Assembly (NCBI RefSeq): GCF_036898095.1
Contig: NC_090729.1
Coordinates: 63,081,282 to 63,145,281, forward strand
Direction of reading: 5' to 3'
Source of the DNA: Palaemon carinicauda
Taxonomy: Eukaryota > Arthropoda > Malacostraca > Decapoda > Palaemonidae
DNA length: 64,000 bases
In this document: positions 10,130-22,869 of the stretch, one piece after another
Position numbering within the stretch: position 1 is the stretch's first letter
Layout of the letters: every line of letters begins with the position of its first letter
Made by a program: the position numbers and the translations under genes
The notes under the pieces: model-generated
The model's input: only the letters and a program-made list of their open reading frames with translations
Told to the model about the DNA's origin: nothing
Database searches by the model: none

Positions 10130-10433
10130 TCGGAAGAGTGAACATCAATCCATTTCAAAATTTTGTGTTATTTCATTTATGTCTGCAATTGATTATGATG
10201 TAAAGCTATTGTTACTCATGTGAAATTAAGAAAATAACAGCGAAATAATGTCTCAAAGGTGCGATTCTGACTTAATTTTCAGGGAAGGCCAGTACTTTTC
10301 CTACCGCACAGCTTTTGTAATGATTGCCAAGAAAACAAAAAAAGGCGGCGAAATCAATCATAAGGTAAGGAATTGGTTGCGATTTATTTTCTCATAATGG
10401 AAGGATTTATTTGTGATTTACTTTATCATAATA
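10130..10433. repeat. Dispersed repeat copy A, left part
   Basis: Matches 26,215-26,560 in order: TTTCATTTATGTC, AGCGAAATAATG, CTCAAAGGT, AGGGAAGGCCAG, then GGATTTATTTGTGATTTACT. It is interrupted at the TA dinucleotide 10,432-10,433 by the Tigger-like element and resumes at 12,592. Confidence 0.8.
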
Positions 10434-10784
10434 CAATGGTACCTCTACATACGAATTTAATTCGTTCCACAACCAAGTTCGGATGTAGAAAATGTTCGGA
10501 TGTGAAAACGAATTTTCCCATAAGAATACATGGTAATTCATTTAATTCGTTCCTCAGCCTAAAAACCCATAATAAATCCTTAATAAATGGCACACATAAT
10601 TACACATAACAATAACATAACTGCATAATATGAAAGAACCATGTAAAAAACATAATTATAAAGAAATAATAAATAAAAAATGTGTTTTATTTCCACTTTA
10701 CCTTAGAGACAGGCCAACGCAGGTGTTGGATTTGCTACGCCAGGAGGAGACGGACGATCGGCGAGAAGGTAGACATGGTGTTAA

Positions 10785-11054
10785 CCCTTTTACCCCCAAA
10801 GGACGTACTGGTACCGGTACGTCCTTACAAAAAAATGCTATAAACATTTTTTTTTTCATATTTTTGATAATTTTTTTTTTTTTTAGAAAATTCAGGCATT
10901 TTCCAAGAGAATGAGACCAACCTGACCTCTCTATGACAAAAATTAAGGCTGTTAGAGCAATTTAAAAAACATAGACTGCAAAATGTGCTGGGAAAAAAAT
11001 AACCCCTTGGGGGTTAAGGGTTAGAAATTTCCAAATAGCCTGGGGGTAAAAGGG
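10785..11054. mobile_element. TTAA-flanked MITE (piggyBac-like)
   Basis: 270 bp bounded by TTAA at 10,781-10,784 and 11,055-11,058. The 14-bp terminal inverted repeats are identical: CCCTTTTACCCCCA. A near-perfect palindrome (AGGACGTACTGGTACC and its mate) follows the left terminus. TTAA target and C-rich termini are hallmarks of piggyBac-type non-autonomous elements. Inserted in the left arm of the Tigger-internal palindrome. Confidence 0.8.
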
Positions 11055-11141
11055 TTAACATGTTCTTTAAATAAATACTCTCTCTCTCTCTCTCTCTTGT
11101 TCTTCTTCACTGTTAGTGTTAGAGACGTCTATTAATTTTTT

Positions 11142-11202
<61 letters not shown>

Positions 11203-11740
11203 AACAAAAATGAGAGATTAAACAAAAATGTGTTGTGTACATATGATTTTTAACAGCGTTAACGAGTTGAAAGACACTTAAATGTAACTAAAAAAACAAT
11301 ATCAGCGCAAACACACACACACACGCACGAGGAGACACGATCGGCGAGGAGATAGAGATGGTGACTGCGATAACATACCGTAACTTACACTACGAAAATT
11401 TTAATCTAACTTAGCTTATTTTTGTTTTATTATATTTCATATTTTTTACATATTTTATCCTTGGATTTTTTATTTTCATCACTTTCAGTGACGAGTTACG
11501 GTATGTTATCGCAGTCACCATCTCTACTTTCTCCCCGACCGACTCTCTTACTGCGTAGCAAAATTCTTGCACCTGTGTGTGTGTGTTTGTGCATACGCAC
11601 ACGAGTGTGTTTGTATCATTATTTGTTTTAGTTAATAAAGGAATTCAGAATAGCTGTTATTAATTTCTTAGTTACATTTAATTGTTTTTCAACTCGTTGA
11701 CACTGGTAAAAATCATATGTACTCTAAACACATTTTTGTT

Positions 11741-11803
<63 letters not shown>

Positions 11804-11844
11804 AAAAAATAATAGACGTATCTAACACTATAACAGCGAAGAAG

Positions 11845-11897
<53 letters not shown>

Positions 11898-11925
11898 ATT
11901 TAAAGAAAATGTTAATGGTATGTTT
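11052..11925. repeat. Large imperfect palindrome with four GA/CT arrays
   Basis: Left arm about 11,055-11,395 and right arm about 11,485-11,920 are inverted copies. Matching landmarks: TTCTTTAAATAAA, CT tract, TTCTTCTTCACTGTTAG, GACGTCTATTA, GA tract, TTAAACAAAAATGTGT, ACATATGATTTTTA, AACGAGTTGAA, and GATGGTGACTGCGATAAC followed by ATACCGTAACT. The four microsatellites are CT 11,081-11,097, GA 11,143-11,199, CT 11,743-11,799 and GA 11,849-11,893. The spacer is about 90 bp. Confidence 0.85.
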
Positions 11926-12009
11926 AGAGAGAAACAGAAAAAGAGAGAAGTCTTATTTAAAAGAGCTTGTTAATGCTATCATGGTTTTCTTTGCTTCACT
12001 TTTTTCTTT

Positions 12010-12341
12010 CTTTCTGTTCATCACGCTGGCCCTTCTCACAAATGATCGTTGCCAATAATCTCTTTGTCCTTTATCCTTATCAACAAAAGGCGTTCTATCT
12101 CTTCCAGAGTATTGCTACGATTTCTTGTAATAATGGTGATCCCCTTCGATGGTTATTTGCTTTAATGGCTGCCTTCAGTTTGATGATCCTCGAGATCATA
12201 GGCCTATTCTGGCCATATTGTTTAGCCATACAGTATCACTCACATGCACACTGCTCTCATGTTTTTCTATAATTTCTTGCTTTAATTCTAATGAAAGAAT
12301 TCCCTTCTTCCTGTACTGAAACTTAGCTTCTTAGGCACCAT
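12010..12341 (-). pseudogene. Tigger-type transposase N-terminal fragment
   Basis: The minus strand from ATG 12,341 reads MVPKKLSFSTG, then, after frame breaks, ISRIIKLKAAI and GITIITRNRSNTLEEIERLL followed by LIRIKDKEIIGND. This order matches the N-terminus of Tigger/jerky-type transposases, where a helix-turn-helix and KQ-rich stretch lead into a RS-TLEEVE-LL-WI-DK block of the CENP-B-type DNA-binding region. Several stops and frame changes; the DDE catalytic domain is absent. It lies just inside the right terminus of the element, in the position expected for the 5' end of a minus-strand transposase gene. Confidence 0.65.
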
Positions 12342-12591
12342 GATTATAGGTAAAATCAAAAAGGTAATGTGAGAAAAGGAAGAAAATAAGCACTGTTAAT
12401 AACAGACCAAACAGAGGACAACCACACGATACACATAAGAACAGGGAACTGAGCACTCGACGCTCAATGGCGTAATGTTTACTTCGTGTGTCGAAATAAA
12501 ATTCGGGTGTAGAGTCAAAAATTTGCTCAAATTTTACTTTGGATGTTGGAAAATTCGGATGTAGATACGTTCGTGTGTAGAGGTTTCACTG

Positions 12592-13160
12592 TATAAGGAT
12601 TTATTTGTGATATACTTTCAGTTTGTTTCCTGGGAAGAGGGTGTCCGGCTAATGGATATGACCTTGGAAGGGGGTCTGGGGGCTTGGCCCCGGTTAGGGG
12701 CTGTGACCTGGGAAGGTTTGTGACCTGGGAAGGAGGTTCGGGGGGCTTGTCCCCGGCAAGGGGTTGTGACCTGGGAACTATTAGGTTAGGTTAGGTGGGT
12801 TTGTTAGGTTCTGTGCCCTTTTACAAATCTCAGATGTGTCAAATAATCATGTTTGGCTTATGTTCAGTCACGGACATGATCCATATACTGTATTTCTCCA
12901 CTTGGTTACCTTGTGTTTATTTTGCATTTATGACCATTATTATTAGTGTAAATCACTCGTCTATGACATTTCCCCACCCATAAAACCCTGGTTTCTCACT
13001 GGGCTCTCCCATAATTGTCTTTATATAAGGGGGCCATAAATTCATGAACGGGTGGTTTGCCCCAATAATCAAGGTCAGAAATGCATAAACCACAAGACAA
13101 CGTGTAGGAAAAATATAGGGCTCATGCATTTGGCTAGAAACTAAAGTATCATATATTTAC
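12592..13160. repeat. Dispersed repeat copy A, right part
   Basis: Continues the repeat interrupted at 10,433. It shares with 26,560-27,155 the blocks GACCTGGGAAGGTTTGTGAC, GGTTCTGT-CCCTTTTACAAA, AAATAATCATGTTT, CATTTCCCCACCC, CATAATTGTCTTTATATAA and ATTTGGCTAGAAA. It contains a TTAGGTTAGGTTAGG run near 12,782. Non-coding. Confidence 0.8.
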
Positions 13161-15900
13161 CCAACTAAGAAACAAAATATTACATCAGGAATGAGAAAAA
13201 AACTAAAAAACTCTCTTCATTCATGCCCTGTTGATTCCTTTTCTGTTTCACACTTTTGACACTAACTAGCTTAAAATAACATATGTGGTCTTGAGAGCTT
13301 TTGTACGGTACAACCATATATACGGCTCGTCCAGAACTTACCCTACTTCTACTGAGGCATTATGTGCAGTCTGTAAATCAGAAGATACTACAGCATCAGG
13401 GCTAGAAAAATAATGCTTCAGTTTACTTTCTTCTATTGAGGAGGAAGCTTTGGGCTGGAACAATACCAATCAGCCATCTTCTTTCTATGAGTGTTATACT
13501 TTGTTCCCACTGAGAAGACGACCACTCCTTGCAACCATCACAAGAGGATCTCTCATCACACTGAATTAAGACCCATTCAGAAAATGAGGGGATTAATGAT
13601 TTCACACACAAAGCTTCCAGAAAGGTTAGCAATGGATAGACAGCCAGTGTCTTATTTTGACAAAACAATTTTCAAAAACATAAAATTTTAATACAATCGG
13701 TGATTTATTCCTATTTTTCATTATTTTCATCATTAATATAATTGTGTTTTTTTAAAGATGCGCCGTTTCCTTTGAAGAGAAAGTCCCTATAATTGTATTA
13801 TTAGAGATTGATAGTTTTCTTTTTTTATGAGATTTTCATGACCTACCCTACCTCTCTTTCTACACAAGGCAAGACACTTCTTGACCTATGAAGGAGCCAG
13901 GCTCAGTACACAACCTGCTGAGAAGGAGCTGTTACTCACACAAGAGGGGGAGAAAGAGATCCTAGTGAGATAGGAGGACTTGTGGCAAGAGGAGAAGATC
14001 GTCGAAGGCATCTCCAGACTCTAGCCTTCTTCTCCAACAATTGACTCACTGTCAGGTTCCTCGAGAAGGATGTTGTGGGACCAACCCCCTGACATTTTGA
14101 GCTGAACTTCAGCCGGTTCTTAGTTGATCATCAGGGAAAGAGGAGGACACACGTAGTTCTCCAAATCTCTTCTGAACGCCAAAATATTCTGGTATTCTGG
14201 GAGATGTTCTTGTATTTGATTTCCTTATGAAATGTGGTTTTTCTAAGTAATTAATTGTGTTTCAAATGACTTTACAAGCTGAAATATTCTATTTCAGAAA
14301 ATACCATAACTAAGAGCATTCAAATCACACCAGGAACACCTCATATTTTCTTCTGTTGAGTTTTGTGAGTCTGAGACTGACACGACGAGTGAGATTATTT
14401 CAAAATGCAAAAAAAAAAAAAAAAAAAAGCTCTGCAATGCTTACAGTACACCGTGTGGGGTTTACTGAAAACATTGCTATTTTTCCCGAATTCATCTTTG
14501 ATTATGGAACAGAATATTCTAGATTATTAAAAGATCGACTTCAGTTGGATGACTTGACCAACTAGAGACAAATTAGTCACTCCAAGGAACACGATATAAA
14601 AACCCTCTTAAAGAGGAAACAGTGTATTCAGGCATAATGATGAGGCATATTATCATGCATTATCTCTATTACTGCTAATTCATCTTGCTGAGCTGCTTTA
14701 AACACATTAAAAAAGCAGTTAACTTTCCATGTGTAACATAGTTTAAAAGCATTCAACATATAGATTTCAAAATACGCAATCATCTTATTACAGCCTTTAA
14801 AATCTCACAACTTTGTACTTTGTGTAAAAAGTTTACAGAACTGGAGTTTTGAGGGAGATATTCATCAGTAGTTATAATAATAATAATTATATTAGAAGTA
14901 ATGATAATCTTATATCCAACCTGTTAGAGGATCCCCTTGTGTAGGCTACCGTTATCGAGAGAAGCTCTGGTCGTAGCCTCTCTGCAACTGATAGAGGATC
15001 TCAATCTACCATTATTGAGAGAAGAAGAAATAAACAATTAAAATAACATATTGTAAGAACAGTAGCAACATTAAAATAAATCTTTTATATATACTGTAAA
15101 CTATAAAACTTTTAATAAAAAAGTAATATGATAAAATGCTCTGCCAGAGTCTACCTTCAAGATAATATATTGCATTATAGATGTTAATGCATTATTTATT
15201 TAATTCATCATATACCTGAAATTTTTCATGTTATTCAGTGAAAAATATATATCTGAAACAATACCTATTTAATGCTTTAATTATTATATTTAAAGAGAAA
15301 TTTCAAATATACGGTATTGTTTATTCTTTTTCTGGCATTTACAAATCTCTTTGTTGTGGGTACTTCACTTTCCCAGGAGTCTTACAATAAAATAACGTGA
15401 ATATACATATACACTTTCTGTGGAGTACAGATCATGTTGTTTTGCTCCTAATAATACATGTTACTGCATCAGCTCACTATTGTCTCCCTTAACACCCTTA
15501 GGCTTAGGTGACACATACCCAAACAAGTTTGAACCTTGTTCCTTACTCGCTTGAAACCATATCATCCTTTAAAAGTTTATAAACTTTAGTAAAAAAGGCC
15601 ATAGGTCTAGCTTATGGAAATAACTCTTCTTTATTCGCCAATCCATCGTTTTCTCTTCCTTCCCCTGTTTCTGCTTTTGCAATCTCTTTATATGTCCTCT
15701 CCATGGCCATTTCTTTTTCTTGTTGTTTGAATACCCTATACTTTAGTTTTTCTTTCTCTTGGTATCCATGTTGCTCCTTTACTCTCTCTTAGTGTTAGGC
15801 TATTCCTATCATTAGTCTTTCCATAGCTCTTTGAGATGTAACTAGTTCGTGTACTAGGCTTTAGTAAGGCTCCAAGTCTTTATACATATGTTAATACAGG
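13161..15900. other. No gene recognised
   Basis: AT-rich sequence with only short random frames. Contains an A-run (14,408-14,428) and a small direct repeat at about 14,930-15,020 (AGAGGATC...GAGAGAAG twice). A stretch at 15,055-15,115 resembles the LINE/SINE tail found at 36.6, 44.4 and 60.2 kb (AACATTAAAATAAAT). No promoter, RNA gene or exon can be supported. Confidence 0.5.
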
Positions 15901-15904
15901 TCAA

Positions 15905-16123
15905 AACTATTTCATCGGGTAGTTTACTTTTTCTAGAGAAAGTGGTATTTTATATTTCATAATCCCATTTTGTTTACCAAGCTTATTTCTTAACCTTGTC
16001 AAAGTCCTTGAGCCATGTTTCAGATAATGCTAATATGTCAAAATATTTCTCATTTATGAATTGGAACTGTTTTGTTTCAAACAAACTGAAAATTTCCTTA
16101 GACACAATTCATAACATCCTTAG

Positions 16124-16140
<17 letters not shown>
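15905..16140 (-). pseudogene. LINE endonuclease N-terminal fragment
   Basis: The minus strand contains FINEKYFDILALSETWLKDF followed by DKVKK, the start of an apurinic endonuclease-like (EEP) domain of a non-LTR retrotransposon. It is homologous to the better-preserved LINEKYLDMLALSETWLNNL at 50.5 kb. A stop follows KVKK at once, and an earlier stop separates it from the putative ORF2 start MGTKDVMNC at about 16,131. It is the 3' continuation of the repeat at 16,124-17,040. Confidence 0.65.
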
Positions 16141-17166
<1,026 letters not shown>

Positions 17167-17235
17167 GTGGGTTATATTTAGCCGGTCTATAAGTCTGTCA
17201 CAATATGCCATATATGTGTGTTCTCCAAGCTGAAA

Positions 17236-18715
17236 CTAGTCCAAGACAGTCTTTTGGAAGGGATTCTCTGGGGTTGGGGTTATTATCATGACTTTGGCTG
17301 GCAATGATGGTGAGTGAGCGTCGGACGATGTACACCATGAACGATGATGCTGGAGGTCACCTTCGATGCCCGGCCGATAAACCGAATGTCTCGCTCTTCT
17401 CAAAATTGTATTTAGGCCTTGATGTCCAGCATGAAGGTTGGCGGTTATCTGATGGCGAAGCCCTTCGGGAATGACAAGGGGGATGCAGTAATCGTTGAAG
17501 CAGTGTGCGACCAGGTTCCCAGATATAGAAAGATGTTCTTTGATGCCGTAAAAGGGTCTCACACATGTAATTTCTTGTAATGTCTTCCAGTTCCAATCCC
17601 CTGCAGTCACTTGAGCGACTAGTAGCTGATATGCTGGGTCGTCTAGAGCAGTCTCTTCAACAGTTTTCTCTGTCTATGGTGTACTGCTCCTGTAGGTTTT
17701 CCACTATTGCTGATACTATAGCAATCGTTAATTCTTTGTTAAAACTTGCATCCTTTCCATCTTGCGCCTTCCTTAGAGTAGGGAATTAAGAGAGAAAGTC
17801 AGATGCATGATTTCTCTTGCCAGGTAGGTATTCAACTTTGAAATTATACAATAACGTTTTTTCCTTTAATCTAAATAGTCTGTGGTTGGTGGTATGGCCG
17901 AGACTTCTATTGGCTCCTAATTTGATTAAACGGCGGTGGTCCGTGACAATGGTTAAGTTCGGGCAGCCCAGTAAGAATAATCGGGCCTTTTTCAAGCACC
18001 AGGCCACTGCAAGGGCTTCCCCTTCCATAGTGGCATACCCAGACCCGGTGGGCGTGAGTAAACGACTGCCAAAAAGCGTTATTCTCCTGCCATCTCTACA
18101 ACAGAAGGGGGTTTCAACGAGGTACTATTGCAATATTATTGGAGGATGAAGAAGTCCACGCCCTCCTCACTTCAGTCAGTGACTTAAACAGTCCGCCGCA
18201 GCTGGTCATAGTAGATGAGGCTGTCCTTGGCCAACTTGCAGACGGTGTTTTGCACTTGATGATGAAACTTCTCCTGAAGGTGCTCATCCTTACAGGGGGT
18301 CATAATGGGAGCTGTTGTCAGGAAGGGTGCCAGGTGATTGACAAAAGAATACAGCGACCAGATATCAAATATTGTGGGCTTTTTGTGCATAGAAAAAATT
18401 TTGATGGCAGATAAAAAATCTTCTGAAAGCTTGTAGGAGTCCCAACCGAGGTCAAACCCGAAAAATTCCACTTCTTTCTTGCAGAGCTCGAATTTTTCTA
18501 GTTTCAAAGTTATACCTTTATATGCACAGACTGTGAGGAAGTAATACACATGGCAGAAGGCCTCTTCTGCGCTCGAATCATAGAGAATTGTGTCATCCAC
18601 ATACTTCCTGGGTACTTCTTTAATGGCTACATCGTTTCGGGAGGTATGTGTTGGAAGCAGAAAAGTCATATTGGTGTGCATGTCTGATATCACAGTCATT
18701 GTTCAATTTGTTTTT
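17236..18715 (-). pseudogene. Ty3/gypsy pol relic (RT, RNase H, integrase N-terminus)
   Basis: Three broken frames lie in pol order on the minus strand. At 18,184-18,699 is the RT palm with VPRKYVDDTILYDSS, then the RT thumb (ELCKKEVEFFGFDL). At 17,786-18,028 is RNase H: EALAVAWCLKKARLFLLG, then IVTDHRRL, and the HASDFLS end. At 17,236-17,610 is the integrase zinc-binding domain: LHAGHQGLNTILRRARHSVY, then RPGIEGDL and a Cys. RT motifs before YVDD are missing and the integrase DDE core is lost at the AT microsatellite, so the relic is truncated at both ends and carries stops and frameshifts between domains. No LTRs were found. Confidence 0.82.
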
Positions 18716-19286
18716 TGATTGAGCTAAAAGAGATATATGTTTAGATGCTTGATCAAGGATTGAGATTTATAGACGAGAGACATCACTTTCATTCATGCTG
18801 CTTTCTTTCTCCTGTAACCCAGTCCCTCTTTCTTACTGGTTTCTCCTCTTTCCTATAACTCTATCTTATGCTAGCCAGGGACACAGCATCACATCTTTAA
18901 CCTACCACTAATACCCTCCAACTCCCCACCCAGTCTCTTCCCCTCACTGGGTCTTAGTACTGTCAGTCCTTTCTCTCCGACCTAAAATTGCTCCATTTCT
19001 TCCTTAGGGGATTGCACTGCCAGACACCAACATTGGCAACTATCCTTGATGCCTTAATTAAACCATGCATAGTTATGGCACGTCCTAATACCCTAAATTA
19101 TACAAACGGTCCATCATATAACAAGAATTACTTGAAACTGTTCCTAACCATGGGACCCACACTCTGCCATGTACATGAGTTCAGAAAGTAAACCCCTGTG
19201 GGCCAGTTTTTTGAGGAGAGGCCCCTAGGCCTAGTAAAACCGGGGCTTGTCCCCTGGTATAATAAGAAAAACTATTGACCACTCTT
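18716..19286. other. No gene recognised
   Basis: Pyrimidine-rich non-coding sequence; no domain or RNA structure identified. Confidence 0.4.
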
Positions 19287-19705
19287 AACCTTGGTTGAGA
19301 ACCCTGGGAGCTCTTGTGCAGAGCTCAAGTAAATACCTCAGTGGAGGCATGTTCTCTGAAGTGGCCGATGGCTAAGTCTTAATACTGGGGCTTCGAACCC
19401 TGTGCTTTGAACTTCTATTGAAGACCTTCCACTCTTCACTCAGTCCCATCTACTCACTGAGTCTTACTGTTATAAAACTTTCTACCTCTTCCTCATGCAC
19501 TCGTAACCTTGGTTGAGAACCCTGGGAGCTCTTGTGCAGAGCTCAAGTAAATACCTCAGTGGAGGCATGTTCTCTGAAGTGGCCGATGGCTAAGTCTTAA
19601 TACTGGGGCTTTGAACTTCTATTGAAGACCCACTCTTCACTCAGTCCCATCTACTCACTGAGTCTTACTGTTATAAAACTTTCTACCTCTTCCTCATGCA
19701 AGTGT
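19287..19705. repeat. 218-bp tandem duplication with tRNA-like B box
   Basis: Two head-to-tail units starting at 19,287 and 19,505 (AACCTTGGTTGAGAACCCTG). They are nearly identical except for a ~14-bp deletion (CGAACCCTGTGCTT) and a 3-bp deletion in the second. The deleted stretch in unit 1 (GGCTTCGAACCCTG) resembles a pol III B box, so the unit may come from a tRNA-type SINE. Non-coding. Confidence 0.75.
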
Positions 19706-21120
19706 CAATGGGCAAAGAGGTTCAGTCCTCAACTTCCTCATTCCGGCTCCTCTATGGGGCCTGATCCTTTGGCCGCCGTCATGCTGCTAATTGCTGTGGG
19801 ATGACTGCCTTTGCCCCACCCTGCTGTTACCTGTCATGATATCTGCGGCAAACTGATATTGCAAAATATGGCAAAATAAGAAGTGTACATTCCTGAACCA
19901 CGTAGCAGCAGCGGTCGGCAATATTCTCCGCCTTTTGCAAGTTATGGCCGTCTGTTATTCCTTTTACACTATAGCTCAGGTCAGCAAGAGTACTTAACAT
20001 CGACGGCAAACTCTTAAGGCACATAAGATGTCTGATTTCTTTGAGGTTGGTCTCAATATTTTGTTGAGTCACATCAATTGAGATATTCAAGTAATTTTTC
20101 TCGACTTTCTCGTCACTAGTCCTATGAGATTGAATCTCGTAACTTATATATTTTCCCTACCATTATTATATATTTAGAGATCTTTTTATGAATTATCAGA
20201 GTTTACATTCATGACCGCATATACTTAGCAAGGTTCAAACCACTTACATCTGTTTTTCTGAAGTTTGGCTTCTAAGATATGTGGTAAGATTTTGTATTCT
20301 TATTTTTGAGTCAATTATATGGATCTCATTATATTCATGGTAGTTTTTTTTTTTTTTTTTTTTTTCATAGGAGTTGAGGGATCTAAGACGAAGGGACATG
20401 GGTCCAGGGTCATGAAGACCGCATCTTGGTGGCATTAGTATTTAATCTGTGACATCACTGAGACACTACATTACAACAATAAATTTTGTTACTTTATTCA
20501 TACTATTGCTCCTGTTTTGAATAGATACTCTGCCTCTCTTCATCCCTTGTGTAGGGGGGAACAGAAGAGGGAGTTGTCATTCATTGGTGAGTTGGGGTGC
20601 ATTGAGAGGAACACTCAGAAATCATATTCTCCAAAAAACTTTCAAGGTCACGGTCGCGAAGCTGTTAGGGAAGAGTTGATGATATAAAGGCAGACTAACT
20701 GAACAGAGCTGTCCAGTGTCTCCCCTTACCAAAAATGCTTAAATCGTTACCGGACTTGGATGCCTAATGGTAATACACAAAGGGAATGAAAATGACAACT
20801 GATTCACCTTGACTGCTGTAATCTATGAGGTAATAATATTTTTATGTAAATTTTCCTCAAAATAATTGAGTTAGGAATAATTTATGCGTAAGTTCTGCTC
20901 AAAATTGTCAAAATATTCATGAAAATATATGGTTTTCTTTAACACTAGTTCTTTTCCTAAAATCTCTGAAGTACTTTCCTATTCTGCATCTAAAGTTGGG
21001 TTATAACATTTTAGCGTTACTTGCATTGAGAAAAGCTTTTCTTCTGGAACTGCTGCACTTGGACCAGGAGGCCATTCATCTATGAAATAATGAGGTTGAG
21101 TAGGAATATAAAAGTAAATG
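19706..21120. other. No gene recognised
   Basis: Short random frames only. Contains a T-run at 20,343-20,365. Confidence 0.4.
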
Positions 21121-21121
21121 C

Positions 21122-21123
<2 letters not shown>

Positions 21124-21183
<60 letters not shown>

Positions 21184-21184
21184 G
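21124..21184. repeat. (GA)n microsatellite with G-run
   Basis: About 48 bp of GA followed by a run of about 12 G. Confidence 0.95.
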
Positions 21185-21295
21185 TAATGATTATGGGTAC
21201 CACTATAGGTGTGAAATTAAATGTGAGTGGTGCCAGCAGTACATCTCACAGAGGGAAAATCCTCCTGGTCAACGCCTACCAAAGTATAAACCTGC

Positions 21296-21800
21296 AAGTA
21301 GATCACCTTCTAAAGTAGCAACCTAAGTGTAGATCAGATACTAAAATAGGAACCTGAAGGTAGATTAACTTACTAAAGTAAAAACCAGCATGTAGTTACA
21401 CACTAAACTAGGAACCTCCATCTAAATCACTTACTAACGAAGAAACTTTCTGGTAGATCATTAACTAAAGTAGAAACAGGTATGTAGATCACCAAGTAAA
21501 GTGCAAACTTGCATGTAGATCACCCACTAAATTAGCAACCAGCGTCTAGATTACCTAGTAAAGTAAAAACCTGCACGTAGATCACCTACTAATGTAGAAA
21601 ACCTGCATGTAGATCGCCTACTAAAGTAGAAACCTGCAGGTAGATCTCCTACTAAAGTAGAAACCTGCAGATAGATCACTTACTAAAGTATAAACTTGCA
21701 TATAGACTGCCTACTAAAACAGATACCTGCATGCAGACTAAGGTAGAAACCTGTACAGTATGTAGGTCACCTACTAAAGTAGAAATATGCATATAAACTG
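21296..21800. repeat. 31-bp minisatellite
   Basis: About 16 degenerate head-to-tail units of GTAGATCACCTACTAAAGTA followed by GAAACCTGCAT. The two units near 21,608-21,669 are almost identical; the flanks are more diverged, with 5-10 bp indels, consistent with edge decay of the array. Each unit carries a near-palindromic CTACTAAAGTAG core. Confidence 0.85.
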
Positions 21801-22861
21801 CCCTTGTGTTGATGCCAAATTGAAATCAAGCATGTCACCTAATTACTGGTGCCTTAAGATCAACACTCCTTTTAGTACCCTTTAGATTGGTAAACATTGC
21901 CCTACCGAACAGCTCATTAAAAGAGCTAGAAATATTACCAAGAAATTATGAAAAGCACTCGCTTTATGGTCTCCAGACTGTTAGACAAAGATTGAAATCC
22001 TGCAAGAGCTTCATAACCACCAATAGCCTCGACCCCGTAATATCAACAACTTACTTACTGCCTAGAATACTGGAGAGAATCAGTCAAAAGCCCACTTGAT
22101 GAAGCCACCCAGAGCCCACGTGAGTCTCTTCCACATGAAACAAACCTCTGTAGAAAGGATTGGGGTTCTCTTAACTGAGAAAGAACTTGAATATGAAGTA
22201 CTGGAGTGGGGTCTCCCCCCGTCTCTGCCTAGTGCACATGTGGGCATCGATCCAAACAATAGATGTCATACTTCGTGGGTGTGAACCGAGTCTAATCTGT
22301 ACAATTTGGACCTATACGAATGTAATCATGCTGCTATTCAGTGTATTGTTAAAGTAAGATCACTGGACTGAATTATAGAAGACCTGTTATGGATTTATAA
22401 CTCGAACACTTGTCCATTAGATTGATCCATATATAGGAAGAGTAAATGAGGTACCGTTTACCTTACAAAAATAGCTGTGAGAAAATTACAGGAAGACTAC
22501 TTACATATTTGCTGGTGCTCCTTCTAAAATACAAATTTAATATTTTCAAGGACCTACAAATTGTAGTCTATATGTAAATATCCAAAAAATCTTTACATGA
22601 ATTTATAGAAATTGATAAGAAAAATATTTCAATGTATAAATGATTACTGATATAGATCCTTGCTAACCTAGACCGTACCCATGTCCCAAACATTTTAACA
22701 AATCTAAATTATGTAATAATTTGAACCTCTTTTAGCACTTTAAAGTTATCCAGCAATTACTGAAGCTAATCTAAGTATTACAGATGAAATATGAGACATG
22801 TCGCCTAGCACTGCATCTGGGAAAAGTAGTCTGTATTACATAACGTTATAATAGACCAACA
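21801..22861. other. No gene recognised
   Basis: Non-coding between the minisatellite and the hAT element. Confidence 0.35.
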
Positions 22862-22869
22862 CTCTAGAG

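Larger units (their letters stand above)
10434..12591. mobile_element. Tigger-like (Tc1/mariner superfamily) element, degenerate
   Basis: A 2,158-bp insertion flanked by TA on both sides (10,432-10,433 and 12,592-12,593). Termini are inverted repeats: left CAATGGTACCTCTACATACG, right (reverse complement) CAGTGAAACCTCTACACACG, so about 17 of 20 match, with a TTCG/CGAA-rich subterminal zone on each side. A Tigger-type transposase fragment lies near the right end on the minus strand. The middle is occupied by a large palindrome and a TTAA MITE. The empty site is visible in the homologous repeat at 26.2-27.2 kb. Not autonomous. Confidence 0.82.

Noticed and set aside
21090..21326. Arg/Glu-repeat and Leu/Ser-repeat frames across the GA tract
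   Set aside because: Microsatellite translation on both strands.
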